Shown here piece after piece: positions 21,651-31,958 of a DNA stretch of 64,000 nucleotides. Below the pieces are notes generated by a model. That model was not told the origin of the DNA, made no database searches, and was given only the letters and a program-made list of their open reading frames with translations. Each line of letters starts with the position of its first letter. Positions within the stretch are counted from its first letter, which is position 1. A program made the translations under genes and the position numbers. Source of the DNA: Hippopus hippopus (taxonomy: Eukaryota > Mollusca > Bivalvia > Cardiida > Cardiidae). The stretch is taken from contig OX328104.1 of NCBI GenBank assembly GCA_946811185.2, forward strand, positions 47,042,505 to 47,106,504, given 5' to 3'.

Positions 21651-21773
21651 AGACGGTTTTTCAAATGATGGAACACATTGCGGGAAAAGGAGAACATGCT
21701 TATTACCAGCATTTTCTCCTATTTTTTTTTCCCCACAATATCTTCAGAAGCCATTTTTCTTAGGGGTGTTTAA
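21651..21773 (+). mobile_element. Family A partial copy
   Basis: CAAATGATGGAACACATTGC, a diverged hairpin (ACATGCTTATTACCAGCATT) and a run of T in the second arm. The right border TTAA is shared with the next copy. Confidence 0.6.
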
Positions 21774-22000
21774 CCCTTTCCCACACAACCAAATCTTAAA
21801 CCGGTCCAAATTGAAAGCAAATGAAGATGACAAATCAGATGTTGCTAACATGGTGGAATTAGTTTTTGAAAGGATAAAAAACATTGTGGGAAAAGGAGAA
21901 AATGCTGGTTACCAGCATTTTTTCCTTTTCACACAATGTTTTCAAAAGGCTTCTTTTTCAGGTTTCTTAAAAAACTTGGGACTGTGTGGTAAAGGGTTAA
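21770..22000 (+). mobile_element. Family A MITE, complete
   Basis: TTAACCCTTTCCCACACAAC to TGTGTGGTAAAGGGTTAA with both TTAA borders. The hairpin is intact except for one substitution in the second arm and CACAC for CCCAC. Confidence 0.9.
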
Positions 22001-22269
22001 ACTCAGGATTGTTGAGAAAAGGGTTAAATGGATCTGTGTTTTCTGATCGGGTATAAATCATGTAGTGTGGTCACATGGAACACTGTATCCCCAGACAGTT
22101 CTTGATTGCTCTGGAAATACTACCATACAGGCAGTAATTAATGTCTTAGATCAATTTCTGCTTACGGTAATGCCATCCCTTGTATGTTTCTGTGTTTGTT
22201 GGCTATAGCCTAGCCTTTGTGACACCCTGATTCCTTTAGGACAAGAGCAAATTTTTCTCTGAAAGCATG

Positions 22270-22645
22270 TTTTACCATTTTTAACTTGGCTGCTTTTTAA
22301 GAAAACGTGGAGGTATTGTCATAGCCCTGTTGTCGTTGTCTTCAAATTGTGTCTTTGTGCAAAAACTTTGATAATTTATTATATCTCTCTTATTAATGAA
22401 GATATTCACTTCAAACTTGGACAAGTTGTTAACTATCAAAAGGGGAACTCATACAACAGGGACAGGTAATTATCAAAATGTTTTTGACAGAGTTATGCCT
22501 CTTTTTCGACTTAGAGTTTTCACTGAAAATTAAGCACTTGCAGGCAGGCGTTGGCACCCGCACGTGGTGCTCTTGTTACTATAAACAACTGCAGCCGAGC
22601 ATTGGCACCTGCATGCAGTGCTCTTGTTGCCCTGGCCACAAAATT
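22270..22645 (+). repeat. P6 repeat ending in GTGCTCTTGTT
   Basis: TCATAGCCCTGTTGTCGTTG, then ATCTCTCTTATTAATGAAGA and TCAAACTTGGACAAG. The 3' part has two tandem copies of a unit with GCRTTGGCACCYGCA and GTGCTCTTGTT (about 22550 and 22597). A related stretch lies at 56260-56560. The CTCTTGTT end is shared with the pearl-type elements. Confidence 0.5.
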
Positions 22646-22748
22646 AAAGAAATTGCAAATGATGAAATCAAAAAAGAGTGAAAAGAATATGGGCACAAAC
22701 ATATGCCTACCATGCAACCATTAACATCAAACTTCAGGATTTTTTTAG

Positions 22749-22891
22749 CCCACCTGAGCACGAAGTGCTCAAGGTGAGCTTTTGTGCTGTGTGCGTCATG
22801 TGTTGTCCTGGGGCTTCAACATTTACCTCATGTGCACTCTAGATGACTTTACTCAGGGGAGTGCTTTAGGGCCAATGGCCCTCTTGTTTGT
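22749..22891 (+). mobile_element. P2 element, short internally deleted form
   Basis: AGCCCACCTGAGCACGAAGT at the 5' end, with an internal inverted GAGCAC..GTGCTC. It ends GGGCCAATGGCCCTCTTGTT. Only about 143 bp remain, so all or nearly all core repeats are gone. It shows both P2 termini clearly. Confidence 0.8.
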
Positions 22892-23072
22892 TTTTCTGTT
22901 TAAAATTCTTATGCTTTATACGGCAGTGAATGATGCAGTGCTCCTCTGAATATGTCCCCAAAATATAATTTGCATACAGCTTGCGTACATACTTTTGTCA
23001 AAACTAATTAAAGCAAAATCTTGTCCTCAGCAGTTAGATCTTGATCTATGGTGTTCACAGGAATGACTTACA

Positions 23073-23295
23073 TTATCCCTTTACCCAACAGCAATATTTT
23101 AGACTTGTTTAAATTTTAAGAAGCTATTAAATAAATGTGATTTATAAGCTGAAATTCATTCGTTGAAGGGAAAAGAAATAATTTGAAAAAAGGAGAAAAT
23201 GCAGGTTACCAGCATTTTCTCCTCAACTCACTTTGTTTGAAATTGTCCTCCTTCTCAGGGTCATTAAAACTGTGGATTGTGTGGTAAAGAGTTAA
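23073..23295 (+). mobile_element. Family A MITE
   Basis: TTATCCCTTTACCCAACAG at left and TGTGTGGTAAAGAGTTAA at right. The hairpin core is AAATGCAGGTTACCAGCATT. Confidence 0.8.
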
Positions 23296-23467
23296 AGCAG
23301 TGAAAGGATAAAAGATTGAAATATTTGATGAAAGCCAACATTTGCAGAGCAGTGCAAAAAGATGAAGGGATTGGCATACAAAAAGAAAACATCATCTCTA
23401 TACTTGATTATCGAAATGTTCAAATTGTCCTATCCAGAGAATTTACAGACAGCAACTTAAATGTGGC

Positions 23468-23702
23468 TTATCCTTTACCATGAAATCCCGAGTTTTAACA
23501 ACCTAAGAAAATAGAACTTTTGAAAACACTGTAGGAAAAGGAGAAACTGCTGGTTACCGGCATTTTCTCCTTTTCCCACAATGTTTTCTACCCTTTCAAA
23601 ATACGGATTTCAGTTTCGAGACATACACTGTATTTATTTTGATGCTTGGGAATGTGTTCAATTTAGACAAGACTAAAATTGTGTCATTTCCTGAAGAGTT
23701 AA
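23468..23702 (-). mobile_element. Family A MITE, minus orientation
   Basis: TTATCCTTTACCATGAAATC to TTTCCTGAAGAGTTAA. The hairpin is nearly intact, with centre GGTTACCGGC. TTAGACAAGACTAAAA precedes the right end. Confidence 0.8.
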
Positions 23703-23845
23703 AGATGAGTTCAGTCCTTGAAAGGATAGAAAATATCATGGGAAAAGGTGAAAATCCTGGTATAGAGCATAGTGTCCTTTTCTTAGTATGCTTTTACAAG
23801 CCTTTTCTCTAAGGATGGTAAAAACAGTGGACCATATGGAAAACA
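23703..23845 (+). mobile_element. Family A partial copy
   Basis: GAAAGGATAGAAAATATCAT and GGGAAAAGGTGAAAATCCTG mark the first arm. The second arm and end are badly eroded. Confidence 0.5.
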
Positions 23846-24800
23846 CATTATTGTTCAGGAAGAGATCTTTGAACCAAGTGATTATGTAATGTCAGCGGAG
23901 TTTTTATTGTAATTGCATATTGAATATCTGTCACTCTACGCTCTGCTTATCAGCTACAGCATCCAAGTAAACAAGATGTTTGGAATTAGTTTTGGATGAA
24001 ACGTCGAAAAAAGGGGGGTGTCTAGTGCTTTGCATGGATTTGAAATGCCATTTTCAGGATGCGCTTTTTTTTTTAAAGTTTTAATTGCTATTGTGTATGC
24101 AAAGTTTGGATGCTTCAATTTAAATTTTATCTGTTTCTATTCTCTAGTGACTTTATGCAACAGCATTTAATGGCTTTGAATACATTTGCGAAAGTAACTG
24201 CTTGTTACTCTGACTTGCAGAAATTTTAGGTTTCAGTAGAAAAACAGTTCTTGGTTACTTGATTTAAATATTATGTAGAACTATGTTAAAGCAATATTTG
24301 ATTACACATGGCTGCAATAATGGTGCAAGTGTCCAAAGGTGATTGTGCTCTCCCCACTCTCGATTTTTTTCCTACAAGGGTATTGAAACCCACACCTTCT
24401 AAAAATGGCAGAATTATAAGTAGGCTTCTTATCCTACAGAGCGATTGTATTAAAAGGATTCAGGAGGCTTTAGATCTATTTATCATGCTCTGAGAAAGAC
24501 TTTCTGCAGAGCATAAATCTGCAACTTTGCCCATTATGTCTATGTGCATTCATCCGTATTCAGTTTCTCTGCTATTTCTCAAGAATCATTCGATGTAAGT
24601 CAGCAAAGTTTAGACTTAACCTGATTGAAAACACTGAAGACAGCATATTAAATGTGGCCCAAATGTTGCAAATTGTCTTTGAAATTATAGATACACTGTT
24701 TGAAAAGGAGAATATGGGGTAACCAGATATAGCAAGGTCATTACCAATCCTCCGTCACAATGATAGCACAAACTGCTTTTTTGTCATATAGTAGAGCATC
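23846..24800. other. Mostly low-copy DNA; possible SINE remnant
   Basis: A reverse-strand tRNA-like stretch (GTGTGGGTTTCAATACCC read on minus, about 24360-24400) hints at an eroded SINE and accounts for a 61-codon frame at 24308-24493. A faint family A trace lies at 24600-24735. Confidence 0.3.
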
Positions 24801-25112
24801 AATCATGTGCATGTACAATGAAAAATGAAATTATAAAGAAACTGAATCTTGAAACCTTTTTTTCTAGTAAGTTCAAGTTGGGCTGCTATTACAAAAGCAA
24901 TAAAGTCATGCATATGTATATGGGCCCTGCTCTGTGAAAGGGGGGGCTTAATGCAACAATCATGTGCATGTACAATGAAAAATGAAATTATAAAGAAACT
25001 GAATCTTGAAACCTTTTTTTCTAGTAAGTTCATGCTGGGCTGCTATTACAAAAGCAATAAAGTCATGCATATGCATATGTGCCCTGCTCTGTGAAAAAGG
25101 GGCTTAATGCAT
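24801..25112. repeat. Tandem duplication, two units of 157 bp
   Basis: Units start at 24801 and 24958. They share ATGTGCATGTACAATGAAAA, ACCTTTTTTTCTAGTAAGTT and GGGCTGCTATTACAAAAGCA and differ at few positions. Each ends in the start of a family D element (GCCCTGCTCTGTGAAA), so the duplication copied a piece of that element. Confidence 0.85.
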
Positions 25113-25341
25113 TTGCGAAAAGTATTGACTCAGGTCAGCCCGTGCAGTCCACACAGGCTGACCTGGGCCAAAATGTTTCGCTATAGGTCAATCTTTTGTA
25201 TGTGCAATTTTCTGTATGTCCAAGGACCATTGTACCTCCTGATTGACCTGTTTATTTAAAAAAAGTTGTTATTATGGATCCATAAGTATGTGATGGCTTG
25301 CTTGGTACCATGTATTACGGAGATGCTTTAAACCCCCTTTT
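25081..25341. mobile_element. Family D palindromic element
   Basis: GCCCTGCTCTGTGAAAAAGG at left and AGATGCTTTAAACCCCC near the right are inverted ends. The palindrome is TGACTCAGGTCAGCCC against GGCTGACCTGGGCC, with GTGCAGTCCACAC at its centre. There is no reading frame. Confidence 0.8.
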
Positions 25342-25357
25342 GGCATCATATATAAGT

Positions 25358-25585
25358 TTAACCCTTTACCACACTATCCCGACTTTTAACAACCCTGAGA
25401 AAGAAGCTTTTTGAAAACATTTTAGAAAAAGGAGAAAATGCTGGTAACCAGCATTTTCTCCTTTTCCTACAATGTTTTCTACCCTTCCCAAAACAAATTT
25501 AATTTTTGAGTCATGTTTAACTTGTCGTCTGCAAATGCTTTCAATTTGGACTAGTCTAAAATTTTGTCGTTTGGTAAAGAGTTAA
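25358..25585 (-). mobile_element. Family A MITE, complete, minus orientation
   Basis: TTAACCCTTTACCACACTAT to CGTTTGGTAAAGAGTTAA, TTAA at both borders. The hairpin centre is GCTGGTAACCAGC, as expected for this orientation. AACTTGTCGTCTGCAAATGC is clear in the long arm. Confidence 0.9.
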
Positions 25586-25604
25586 ACACATGAAGTGCTG
25601 AGCC

Positions 25605-25760
25605 CTGATTTAAATGCTCAATAAGCAGACATCAAGATCTGATGTTGCACAGAATATGTAGTCTGATCTTCGATCTACACTGTCTGTTTCTGTACCAAAT
25701 ATTATGACAAAAGCAGCCTTGGAGTTGCAATATCTGCATCTTTAGTATTGTCTGAAAATG
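25605..25760. mobile_element. Family B partial copy
   Basis: AGACATCAAGATCTGATG, then TGTAGTCTGATCTTCGATCT and ACACTGTCTG. The termini are not clear. Confidence 0.6.
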
Positions 25761-25774
25761 TTCATTTTATTTAT

Positions 25775-26115
25775 TTATTTATTATACCGCCCACAATGAA
25801 GTGGAGGGGGGTATACTGGAATTGCCATGGCTGTCTGTCCGTCTGTCTGTCCGTCCGTCCGTCCGTCCGTCTGTCCGTAGACACAAATTTGTCTGGCGAA
25901 ATACTCCGACAGTTTTTCAGGTACTGAACTCAAATTTACACACAGTGTTCCTATATATATGAAGTTGTGCATGTGCAATTTCCATGACCCCGCTGCAATT
26001 TGTTGCGGAATTATCTCCCCTTGAATTTTTTTCAACTCTTTCTTTTGCACTAAACCATTCTGCATTCTGTGACAAAGACCTGTTTTGTGACAAAGAGCTG
26101 GTAGGGGGTATGATC
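25775..26115 (+). repeat. P5 repeat with (GTCC)n microsatellite
   Basis: Starts at ATACCGCCCACAATGAAGTG and GGAGGGGGGTATACTGG, with a GTCTGTCCGTCCGTCC tract at about 25830-25880. It continues through GACAGTTTTTCAGG and TTGCGGAATTATCTCCCC to GCTGGTAGGGGGTATGATC. GTATAC near the start and GGGGGTAT near the end suggest related termini. It is similar in plan to the pearl-type elements but lacks core repeats. Confidence 0.6.
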
Positions 26116-26246
26116 ACGTTTAGTGATAGCGCTAGTTACTTTAAGTGTTAACAGGAACCATCCATTTGGTTTTTACCAAGTAATTTTCTTTGCAATCATA
26201 TGGAAACTGTACAGTTACATTGGATACTATTATAAGGTACAACTCT

Positions 26247-26456
26247 TTAACCTTTACCACATAATGATGACTTTCAAAAACATTGTAGGAAAAGGAGAAA
26301 ATGCTGGTAACCAGCATTTTCTCCTTTTCCCACAAAGTTTTTTACCCTATGAAGGAAAATTTGTGTCATTTGAGCCACTATGAAATTGTCATCTGCAGAA
26401 AATGAATGCTTTCAATTTGGAAAGGACTAAAATTTTGGCGTGTGATAAAGGGTTAA
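26247..26456 (-). mobile_element. Family A MITE, minus orientation
   Basis: TTAACCTTTACCACATAATG to GTGTGATAAAGGGTTAA with TTAA borders. The first part is shortened (ATGACTTTCAAAAACATTG). The hairpin has centre GGTAACC. Confidence 0.85.
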
Positions 26457-26631
26457 CATGTGAATTATAGGAAGTTCGTTTTGCTATAGGTAATTTGTCT
26501 GTTTATATTACATCAGATATGACGTCAGTAAAATGATTTAAACGCAAAACCTTGTAATCGACATGTGTCATTGATCATGTGACATCCCCGCAAGTCTATG
26601 CCAAACTCTTGTGGAAATCTAAAAACATGTA

Positions 26632-26855
26632 TTAACCCTTTCCTAAACAACAAATTTTAGACCCTTTTAAATTTAAATGATCTGCAGACAATAAATTAAA
26701 AATCATTACAAATGAATTTAATTCCTCTGATAGGGTAGAAAACGTGGGAAAAGGAGAAAATGCTGGTTACCAGCATTTTCTACTTTTCCCACAATGTTTT
26801 CAAAGGTCTTCTTAACAATGGTCCTGAAAGCCCAGGATTGTTTGGTAAAGGGTTA
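26632..26855 (+). mobile_element. Family A MITE
   Basis: TTAACCCTTTCCTAAACAAC at left and TTTGGTAAAGGGTTAC at right (last base of TTAA mutated). The hairpin is almost perfect. Confidence 0.85.
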
Positions 26856-27036
26856 CAGATGCTACGTAGCCCATTAACTAGGAAATACCAGTGAAAAATA
26901 TAATTTTGTAACTTCTGTTTTTATTCAGCAATGATGGTTTGCATGCTATTGCCTTAATTAATAAATTAGTGAAATCTCATTTTATGAAATTTGGTGAGAT
27001 TATAAAAATCTGAATAGCTCCTTTTAACTCTTACCC

Positions 27037-27345
27037 CTGAGCCCTGGCAGCTGAGTCGGTAGCGTACAGGACTTGAGAAGGAGGTCGCTGGTTCGATCCC
27101 TGGCTCGGCCAATTTCTTTCTGAGGACTGATAAAAGTCAGTGCGACAGGATTCATTACTCTCTCACTGCTGACCATTGTTTTGAGAATGGTTATGTAAAG
27201 CAGCCAGTGGCTTGGAAAGAATATTGTGCGGAGTACTGGTAAAAGAGACTCCAGGAATGCAAGGATAGGTGCACTGGCCGCCGTGATATAACTGAAGTAA
27301 TGTTTAAAATGGCATTAAACACCTTACAATCAGTCAATCAATTAT
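27037..27345 (+). mobile_element. SINE, family b
   Basis: Head GAGCCCTGGCAGCTGAGTCG, GGACTTGAGAAGGAGG in the anticodon region and B-box-like GGTTCGATCCC. The body has AATTTCTTTCTGAGGACTGA and central block AGTACTGGTAAAAGAGACTC, then CAGGAA. The tail is CAATCAGTCAATCAA. It sits at the left end of a family A element: TTAACTCTTACC precedes it and TTTACCTCTTTACC follows, a worn target duplication. Confidence 0.9.
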
Positions 27346-27579
27346 TTACCTCTTTACCAAACAACAAAATTTTAGATTGGTTAAAACTGAAAGCATCTGC
27401 AGATGACAAATTAAATGTGGCTCAAATGATAAAATTTGTCTTTGAAAGAGTAGAAAACATTGTAGGAAAAGGAGAAAATGCTGGTGACCAGCATTTTCTC
27501 CTTTTCCCACAAGGTTTTCAAAAGCCCTCTTTCTTTGCGGTCGTTACGTAAAAGTCAGGATTGTGTGATAAAGGATTAA
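27346..27579 (+). mobile_element. Family A MITE, entered by a SINE at its left end
   Basis: TTTACCTCTTTACCAAACAA to GTGTGATAAAGGATTAA. The hairpin is close to perfect with centre GGTGACC. Confidence 0.85.
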
Positions 27580-27649
27580 GACTGTTTGAACCAGAATATT
27601 GAACAAAATGATACACGGTATAGATATAAAACCATATCATGATCATATT

Positions 27650-27700
27650 GCACATTTTTTCCGGTCTGATCTTGATCTACACTGGCTGGAAATTGAGCCG
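27650..27700. mobile_element. Family B fragment
   Basis: Only GGTCTGATCTTGATCTACAC and a few flanking bases remain. Confidence 0.5.
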
Positions 27701-27963
27701 AGCAAGCACAGTTATCACTATTCATATAATGTTATGAGCTGCAATAACTTTATAAGTCACTGAATGTGTGAAAAAGACAGTAAGTCTGACTCCTGCTTCT
27801 TTTTATGACAGAATTTAAAAGAAACTACAGGGAATCATTTAACCAAATTACTTTATCCTATCTTGGACTGACTTGCTCCTTTTAATCTTATAAGGAATTA
27901 TGAATATAACAGATGTCATAAAATTACCTCTTATCCTGCTAAATAGACTTTTTTTTAAAGGTC

Positions 27964-28303
27964 TCAACTCTTTACCGCACAATCACGACTTTTAACGACC
28001 CTGAGAAAGAAGCCTTTTGAAACATTGTGGGAAAAGGAGAAAATGCTTGTAACCAGCATTTTCTCCTTTTCCCACATTTTCTTCAACCCTTTACCACACA
28101 ATCACGACTTTTAACGACCTTGATAAATGAAGCCTTTGAAAAAATTGTTGGAAAAGGAGAAAATGCTTGTAACCAGCATTTTCTCCTTTTCACACATTTG
28201 TTTCTACCCTTTCAAAGCAAAATTACATCAATATGAGTAACATTTAATTTGTTGTATGAAAAATCTTTCAGTGTTGAAAAGTCCAATTTTGGTAAAGGGT
28301 TCA
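27964..28303 (-). repeat. Two family A units in tandem
   Basis: TCTTTACCGCACAATCACGA at 27970 and CTTTACCACACAATCACGAC at 28088 start near-identical halves, each with TTTTAACGACC and a full hairpin with AATGCTTGTAACCAGC. Only the second has the long arm and the right end TTGGTAAAGGGTTC. This is a partial tandem duplication of about 119 bp. Confidence 0.8.
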
Positions 28304-28319
28304 AGATGATTTTTGTCAT

Positions 28320-28425
28320 AGTTTAGCACCAGGTTGCTAATGGTGTAGATTGACAGAAAGACCCTGCCAGTTCTGTGCAGACTGATCTTAATCTACACAA
28401 CCAATAAGAGCTAAGAAGTCACCAC
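28320..28425. mobile_element. Family B partial copy
   Basis: TGGTGTAGATTGACAG and GTGCAGACTGATCTTAATCT with ACAC. The ends are lost. Confidence 0.55.
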
Positions 28426-28509
28426 TTGCAGTGAGGGCTTTTTTGAAATCTTTGGAAAGTCAGGTAATTCAGTACCATCATTACAAGCAAATTGCCATTT
28501 GCCCTTAAT

Positions 28510-28764
28510 AAATGAGCCATGCTCTAGCAAAAAGGGGCTTAATGCATCTCCGCGATGCATTATACCAAGCAAGTCATAACATAATTGTGAATCCATCAAA
28601 CCCATTTTGTCTTAATCTAGTGGTAGAATGGTCCTTTGACATGTAGAGCATTGACCAGTGGCGAAAAGTTTTGACCCAGGTCAGCCTGCATGGACTGAGC
28701 ATGCTGACCTGAATTGATACTCCTTGCAGATGTATCAAGCACCCTTTTCACTCAGCATGGCTCA
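28510..28764 (-). mobile_element. Family D palindromic element
   Basis: GAGCCATGCTCTAGCAAAAA and CCTTTTCACTCAGCATGGCTC are inverted ends. The internal text GGCTTAATGCATCTCCGCGA is uninterrupted here, which makes this copy the empty-site reference for the insertion at 61517. The palindrome is around GCATGGACTGAGCATG. Confidence 0.85.
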
Positions 28765-29063
28765 AATTCAAGAGGCAGTATGTTACTAGGGCATCATCAG
28801 CAATGTTTGTGTGGTTGCAAGCAATGTGAGAGACAAGACGCTAATTCCAGCATGTTACTTGATGATACCAATATGGTGCAAGTCTATGACAATTCACACA
28901 GGGATTGTAAAATCTTATTAACATTTTGACTTTTTGCTGTCTTCCTGAAAATTGCCATAGTGTCTGCAGTCTCAGGCTGAATTATTCAAAATTGATCAAC
29001 CTGATTTTACTGCCTCCACAAAAATCATTCAATGGCTTGCATTTTTAATATGAAAAATTGTCC

Positions 29064-29170
29064 CTTAACTTCAACTTTACCAGAAGACAAAATTTTAGAC
29101 TTGTCTCTGCATAGTGAAAGAAATAGCATGTTAAAATTAAAATGTCGATCAGCTGATGGGAATTCGGCAT
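29064..29170 (+). mobile_element. Family A left-end fragment
   Basis: TTAACTTCAACTTTACCAGA and ACAAAATTTTAGACTTGTC match the left arm. Unrelated DNA follows before the next copy. Confidence 0.6.
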
Positions 29171-29390
29171 TTAACCCTTTACCAGACGCCAGAATTTTAG
29201 CCATGTCCAAATTGAGAGCATTTGCAGACGACTATTTTAATGTTGCTCAAATGCTGCAATTTTTCTTTGATAGGGTAGAAAACTTTGTGTAAAAAGGAGA
29301 AAATGCTGGTTACCAGCATTTTGTCCTTTTCACACAATGTTTTCAAAAGGCTTCTTTCTCAGGGTTGTTAAAAGTCGGGATTGTGTTTAA
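29171..29390 (+). mobile_element. Family A MITE
   Basis: TTAACCCTTTACCAGACGCC to GGGATTGTGTTTAA with TTAA borders, the right end shortened. The hairpin is intact apart from CATTTTGTCC. Confidence 0.85.
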
Positions 29391-29506
29391 AATACAGAAA
29401 ACAGTGTGGGAAATAGAGAAAATACTGATTTTCAGCATTTTGTCCTTTACTAACACTATTTTCAAAATAGGGTCATTAAAAGAGGGATTGTTTAATATAG
29501 TGTTGA
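29391..29506 (+). mobile_element. Family A partial copy
   Basis: CAGTGTGGGAAATAGAGAAA and a diverged second arm (TTTTCAGCATTTTGTCC), then AGAGGGATTGTTTAATATAG. Confidence 0.55.
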
Positions 29507-29589
29507 ACTGTTAAATACACAAAATATAATTGAAAATTCCTAGTTGATAGTAAAATCCAATGACTGTATTGGGGTTTCAAGATTACTAT

Positions 29590-29662
29590 TGCCATACAGT
29601 CTGGTCTTGATCTACACTGTCTGTGAAAGTGCTTTGAGTGGCACTTAGCAACCTAAGGGTTA
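29590..29662 (-). mobile_element. Family B right-end fragment
   Basis: CAGTCTGGTCTTGATCTACA followed by GTGGCACTTAGCAACC and TAAGGGTTA. Confidence 0.65.
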
Positions 29663-29739
29663 TGAGTTCTTGCACTATTGGGAGCAAAACATTAGTTGGT
29701 CCAAACAATTTAAATGTATTTATTTGACATCAATTGAAA

Positions 29740-29925
29740 AACAAGTTCTTGCAACTTAAACTAATCTCTTTTGATTCTGCTTCCTGGAAACTACACCAGT
29801 GCTCACACCAGATGACTGTGACCAATCAGTGGTCCCAAAGTTTACATGTGCTCCCATGAATGAAACTTGGGACCTTACGGTTGTTAGGCTGACAATCTAC
29901 CTCACAACCATGGACACCATACTAT
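29740..29925 (-). mobile_element. SINE, family d, reverse orientation
   Basis: On the minus strand the head reads GTCAGCCTAACAACCGTAAG then GTCCCAAGTTTCATTC (tRNA-like B-box region). It is followed by a block with AGCACTGGTGTAGTTTCCAG and GAAGCAGAATC. The same arrangement occurs at 58475-58650. The left limit is uncertain. Confidence 0.6.
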
Positions 29926-30072
29926 TCTAAATTGGTCCAGTTCTGTAAAGGAAAAAAAACACTTTTCTTTTCTGAACTCTAACCCAATGGTCCATGGGAA
30001 AAGCTTTTGAGCACATTGTGCGAAAAGGGGAAAATGCTGTACAAGTCTTGAATTTTGTCGTTCGGTAAAGAG

Positions 30073-30302
30073 TTAACCCTTTCCCAAATGACAAAATTTT
30101 AGACTTGTCCAAATGGAAAGCAATTGCAGACAACAAAATTAATGTAACTCAAAAAATAAAATTTTTGGGGGGAAGGGAAGAAAACATTGTGGGAAAAGGA
30201 GAAAAAGGTTGCTTACCAGCATTTTCTCCTCTTCCCACAATCTTTTCAAAAGGCTTCTTTCTCAGGGTCTTGAAAACCTGGGATTGTTTGGGAAAGGGTT
30301 AA
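30073..30302 (+). mobile_element. Family A MITE, complete
   Basis: TTAACCCTTTCCCAAATGAC to GATTGTTTGGGAAAGGGTTAA, with exact TTAA borders. The hairpin is slightly altered (GAAAAAGGTTGCTTACCAGC). A short family A right end (TCGTTCGGTAAAGAGTTAA) from an older neighbour touches it on the left. Confidence 0.88.
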
Positions 30303-30317
30303 GGTGCTTTTGTGGAA

Positions 30318-30395
30318 AGTGCAGTCTGATCTTAGATCTACACTGTTCATCACCTTGTTACATGTTATGATTGACACAACCTTGAAATTACAACA
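30318..30395. mobile_element. Family B fragment
   Basis: GTGCAGTCTGATCTTAGATC, then TACACTGTTC. Confidence 0.5.
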
Positions 30396-30466
30396 TGTGT
30401 GCTGCTGTTACCACTTCAACATGTCTAACTCATTAATTCAACACCTGAACTCCTTACCAAAAAGGC

Positions 30467-30765
30467 GAGCCCAAGTGGCTCAGTCAGTAGCGTACAGGAC
30501 TTGAGAACAGGGGGGTCACTGGTTCCATCCCTGGCTGGTCAATTTCTTTCTGAGGACTGATGATAGACATTGGACAGGATTCATTTCTCTCTCACCCCTG
30601 ACCATATTTTCGATGATGGTTATGTGGGAAAGCAGCCAATGGCTTGGAACAAATATTTTGAGGAACTCTGGTAAAAAAGAAAAATCCAGGAAAGCATGGA
30701 TAGGTGCACTGGCTGCCACGATTTAACTGAATGTTGAAAACGGCGTTAAACACCATACAATCAAC
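30467..30765 (+). mobile_element. SINE, family b
   Basis: Head GCGAGCCCAAGTGGCTCAGT, then GGACTTGAGAACAGGGG and GTTCCATCCCTGG. The body has TCTTTCTGAGGACTGATG and a tail of CACCATACAATCAA. It separates CTCCTTACCAAA from CCCTACTAAACAAC, both resembling a family A left end, so it probably entered that element. Confidence 0.85.
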
Positions 30766-31388
30766 CCTACTAAACAACAAAACTTTAAACTGGTCCAAAT
30801 TGGAAGCATAATTATGCAGATGACAAATTAATTGCAGCACAAATATTGAAATTTGCCTTTGAGGGGGTAGAAAAACATTGTGGGAGAAGGAGAAAATACT
30901 GGTGTTCTTTCGGCTATCAATCTTCTGTTTGTTGCGATGATGAATAGGAGAAAACTAAACTATTTCTCTTCTTTATTCTTCTTAATGCCATACATTGCAT
31001 TGCATCATGGCTTAGCCACCAAAACCACAAGAAATGTGTAATGTAAAAAACACTAGTACTGTAAGAAATACTATGGCTTTCAAATAATCTGCAGACTTTC
31101 CAGATTAATTAATGAAACTGCTATTTTCAGCTCAAAGCAAAGGGTTTTCTAACCTGAACATAATTGTGAATAGTGTAGGTACAGATCAGACTGCACAGAA
31201 TGCCAGTCTAATCCCTATAAATGTACAGATGCAAAAAATAACCCTAAATAAAATGGAAAACACTATAAAAAAAAAACACCAAAAACCCACAAACAGTTCC
31301 CTGAATAACAACTGGTTACCAGTATTTTCTTCTTTCTCACTTTTTTGTCAGGGTCATTAATACCCAGCATTGTTTGGTAAAGTGTTAA
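30766..31388 (+). mobile_element. Family A MITE split by an insertion inside its hairpin
   Basis: The left half (ACTTTAAACTGGTCCAAA to GAGAAAATACTGGT at 30903) and the right half (ACTGGTTACCAGTATTTTC from 31311 to TAAAGTGTTAA) belong together. The 407 bp between them are foreign. ACTGGT occurs at both junctions and may be a target duplication. Confidence 0.75.
30904..31310. mobile_element. Unidentified 407-bp insert
   Basis: Borders are GTTCTTTCGGCTATCAAT at left and CTGAATAACA at right. Read from the T at 30903, TGTTCTTTCGG resembles the inverted right end TGTTATTCAGG. It contains a worn family B fragment (about 31165-31215) and an A run. No known family. Confidence 0.45.
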
Positions 31389-31439
31389 TTATGTTACATA
31401 AGCGATGGAATCACATTCTTGATATGATATTCCTGGTTC

Positions 31440-31680
31440 TTCTGTTATTTGATAGTCTGAAACTCTTAGAATCCAGGACTTAATAAAATGGTATTTTTCA
31501 GGCTGGAAAAACAGTGAAATTTGCCATATTTGCTAAAAATTGTTTTGGTCAGGATATGACATAAAGCAGCCAATAGTGTAAATTCTAGGATCAGACTGCA
31601 TGTTCTGTGTAGTCTGATCCTGATCTTTATGGTCTGCATCAGCAATTTAAGTGGATTCAAGTGCTTTAAGGGTTTCAGGG
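31440..31680. mobile_element. Family B partial copy
   Basis: TAGGATCAGACTGCATGTTC then TGTAGTCTGATCCTGATC, with GTGCTTTAAGGGTTTC at right. Confidence 0.6.
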
Positions 31681-31732
31681 TTTTTGAGGGGTAATTAGAA
31701 TACACAGAAAATAACTTGCCTTTAATTTTGAT

Positions 31733-31958
31733 TTAACTCTTTACCAAATGACATAATTTTTGACTAGTCTCAATTGGAAGCATTTGCAGACAACAAAATT
31801 AATGTGACTCAAAAATTGAAATTTGTTTTGGGAAGGGTAGAAAACATTGTGGGAAAAGGAGAACATGCTGGTTACCAGCATTTTCTCCTTTTCCCACAAT
31901 GTTTTCAAAAGGCTTTCTCAGGGTCGTTAAAAGTCGGGATTGTGTGGTAAAGAGTTAA
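31733..31958 (+). mobile_element. Family A MITE, complete
   Basis: TTAACTCTTTACCAAATGAC to TGTGTGGTAAAGAGTTAA. The hairpin is nearly perfect (GAACATGCTGGTTACC). The right TTAA is also the left TTAA of the next copy. Confidence 0.9.

Noticed and set aside
24308..24493. 61-codon frame
   Set aside because: The DNA resembles a reversed tRNA-like SINE head, so coding is unlikely.
28027..28236. Open frames containing KGENAGNQHFLLF-like peptides (also at 21637, 22-31 kb, 60579, 63630 and many others)
   Set aside because: They are translations of the family A hairpin and recur on both strands wherever the repeat occurs. They are not a protein family.
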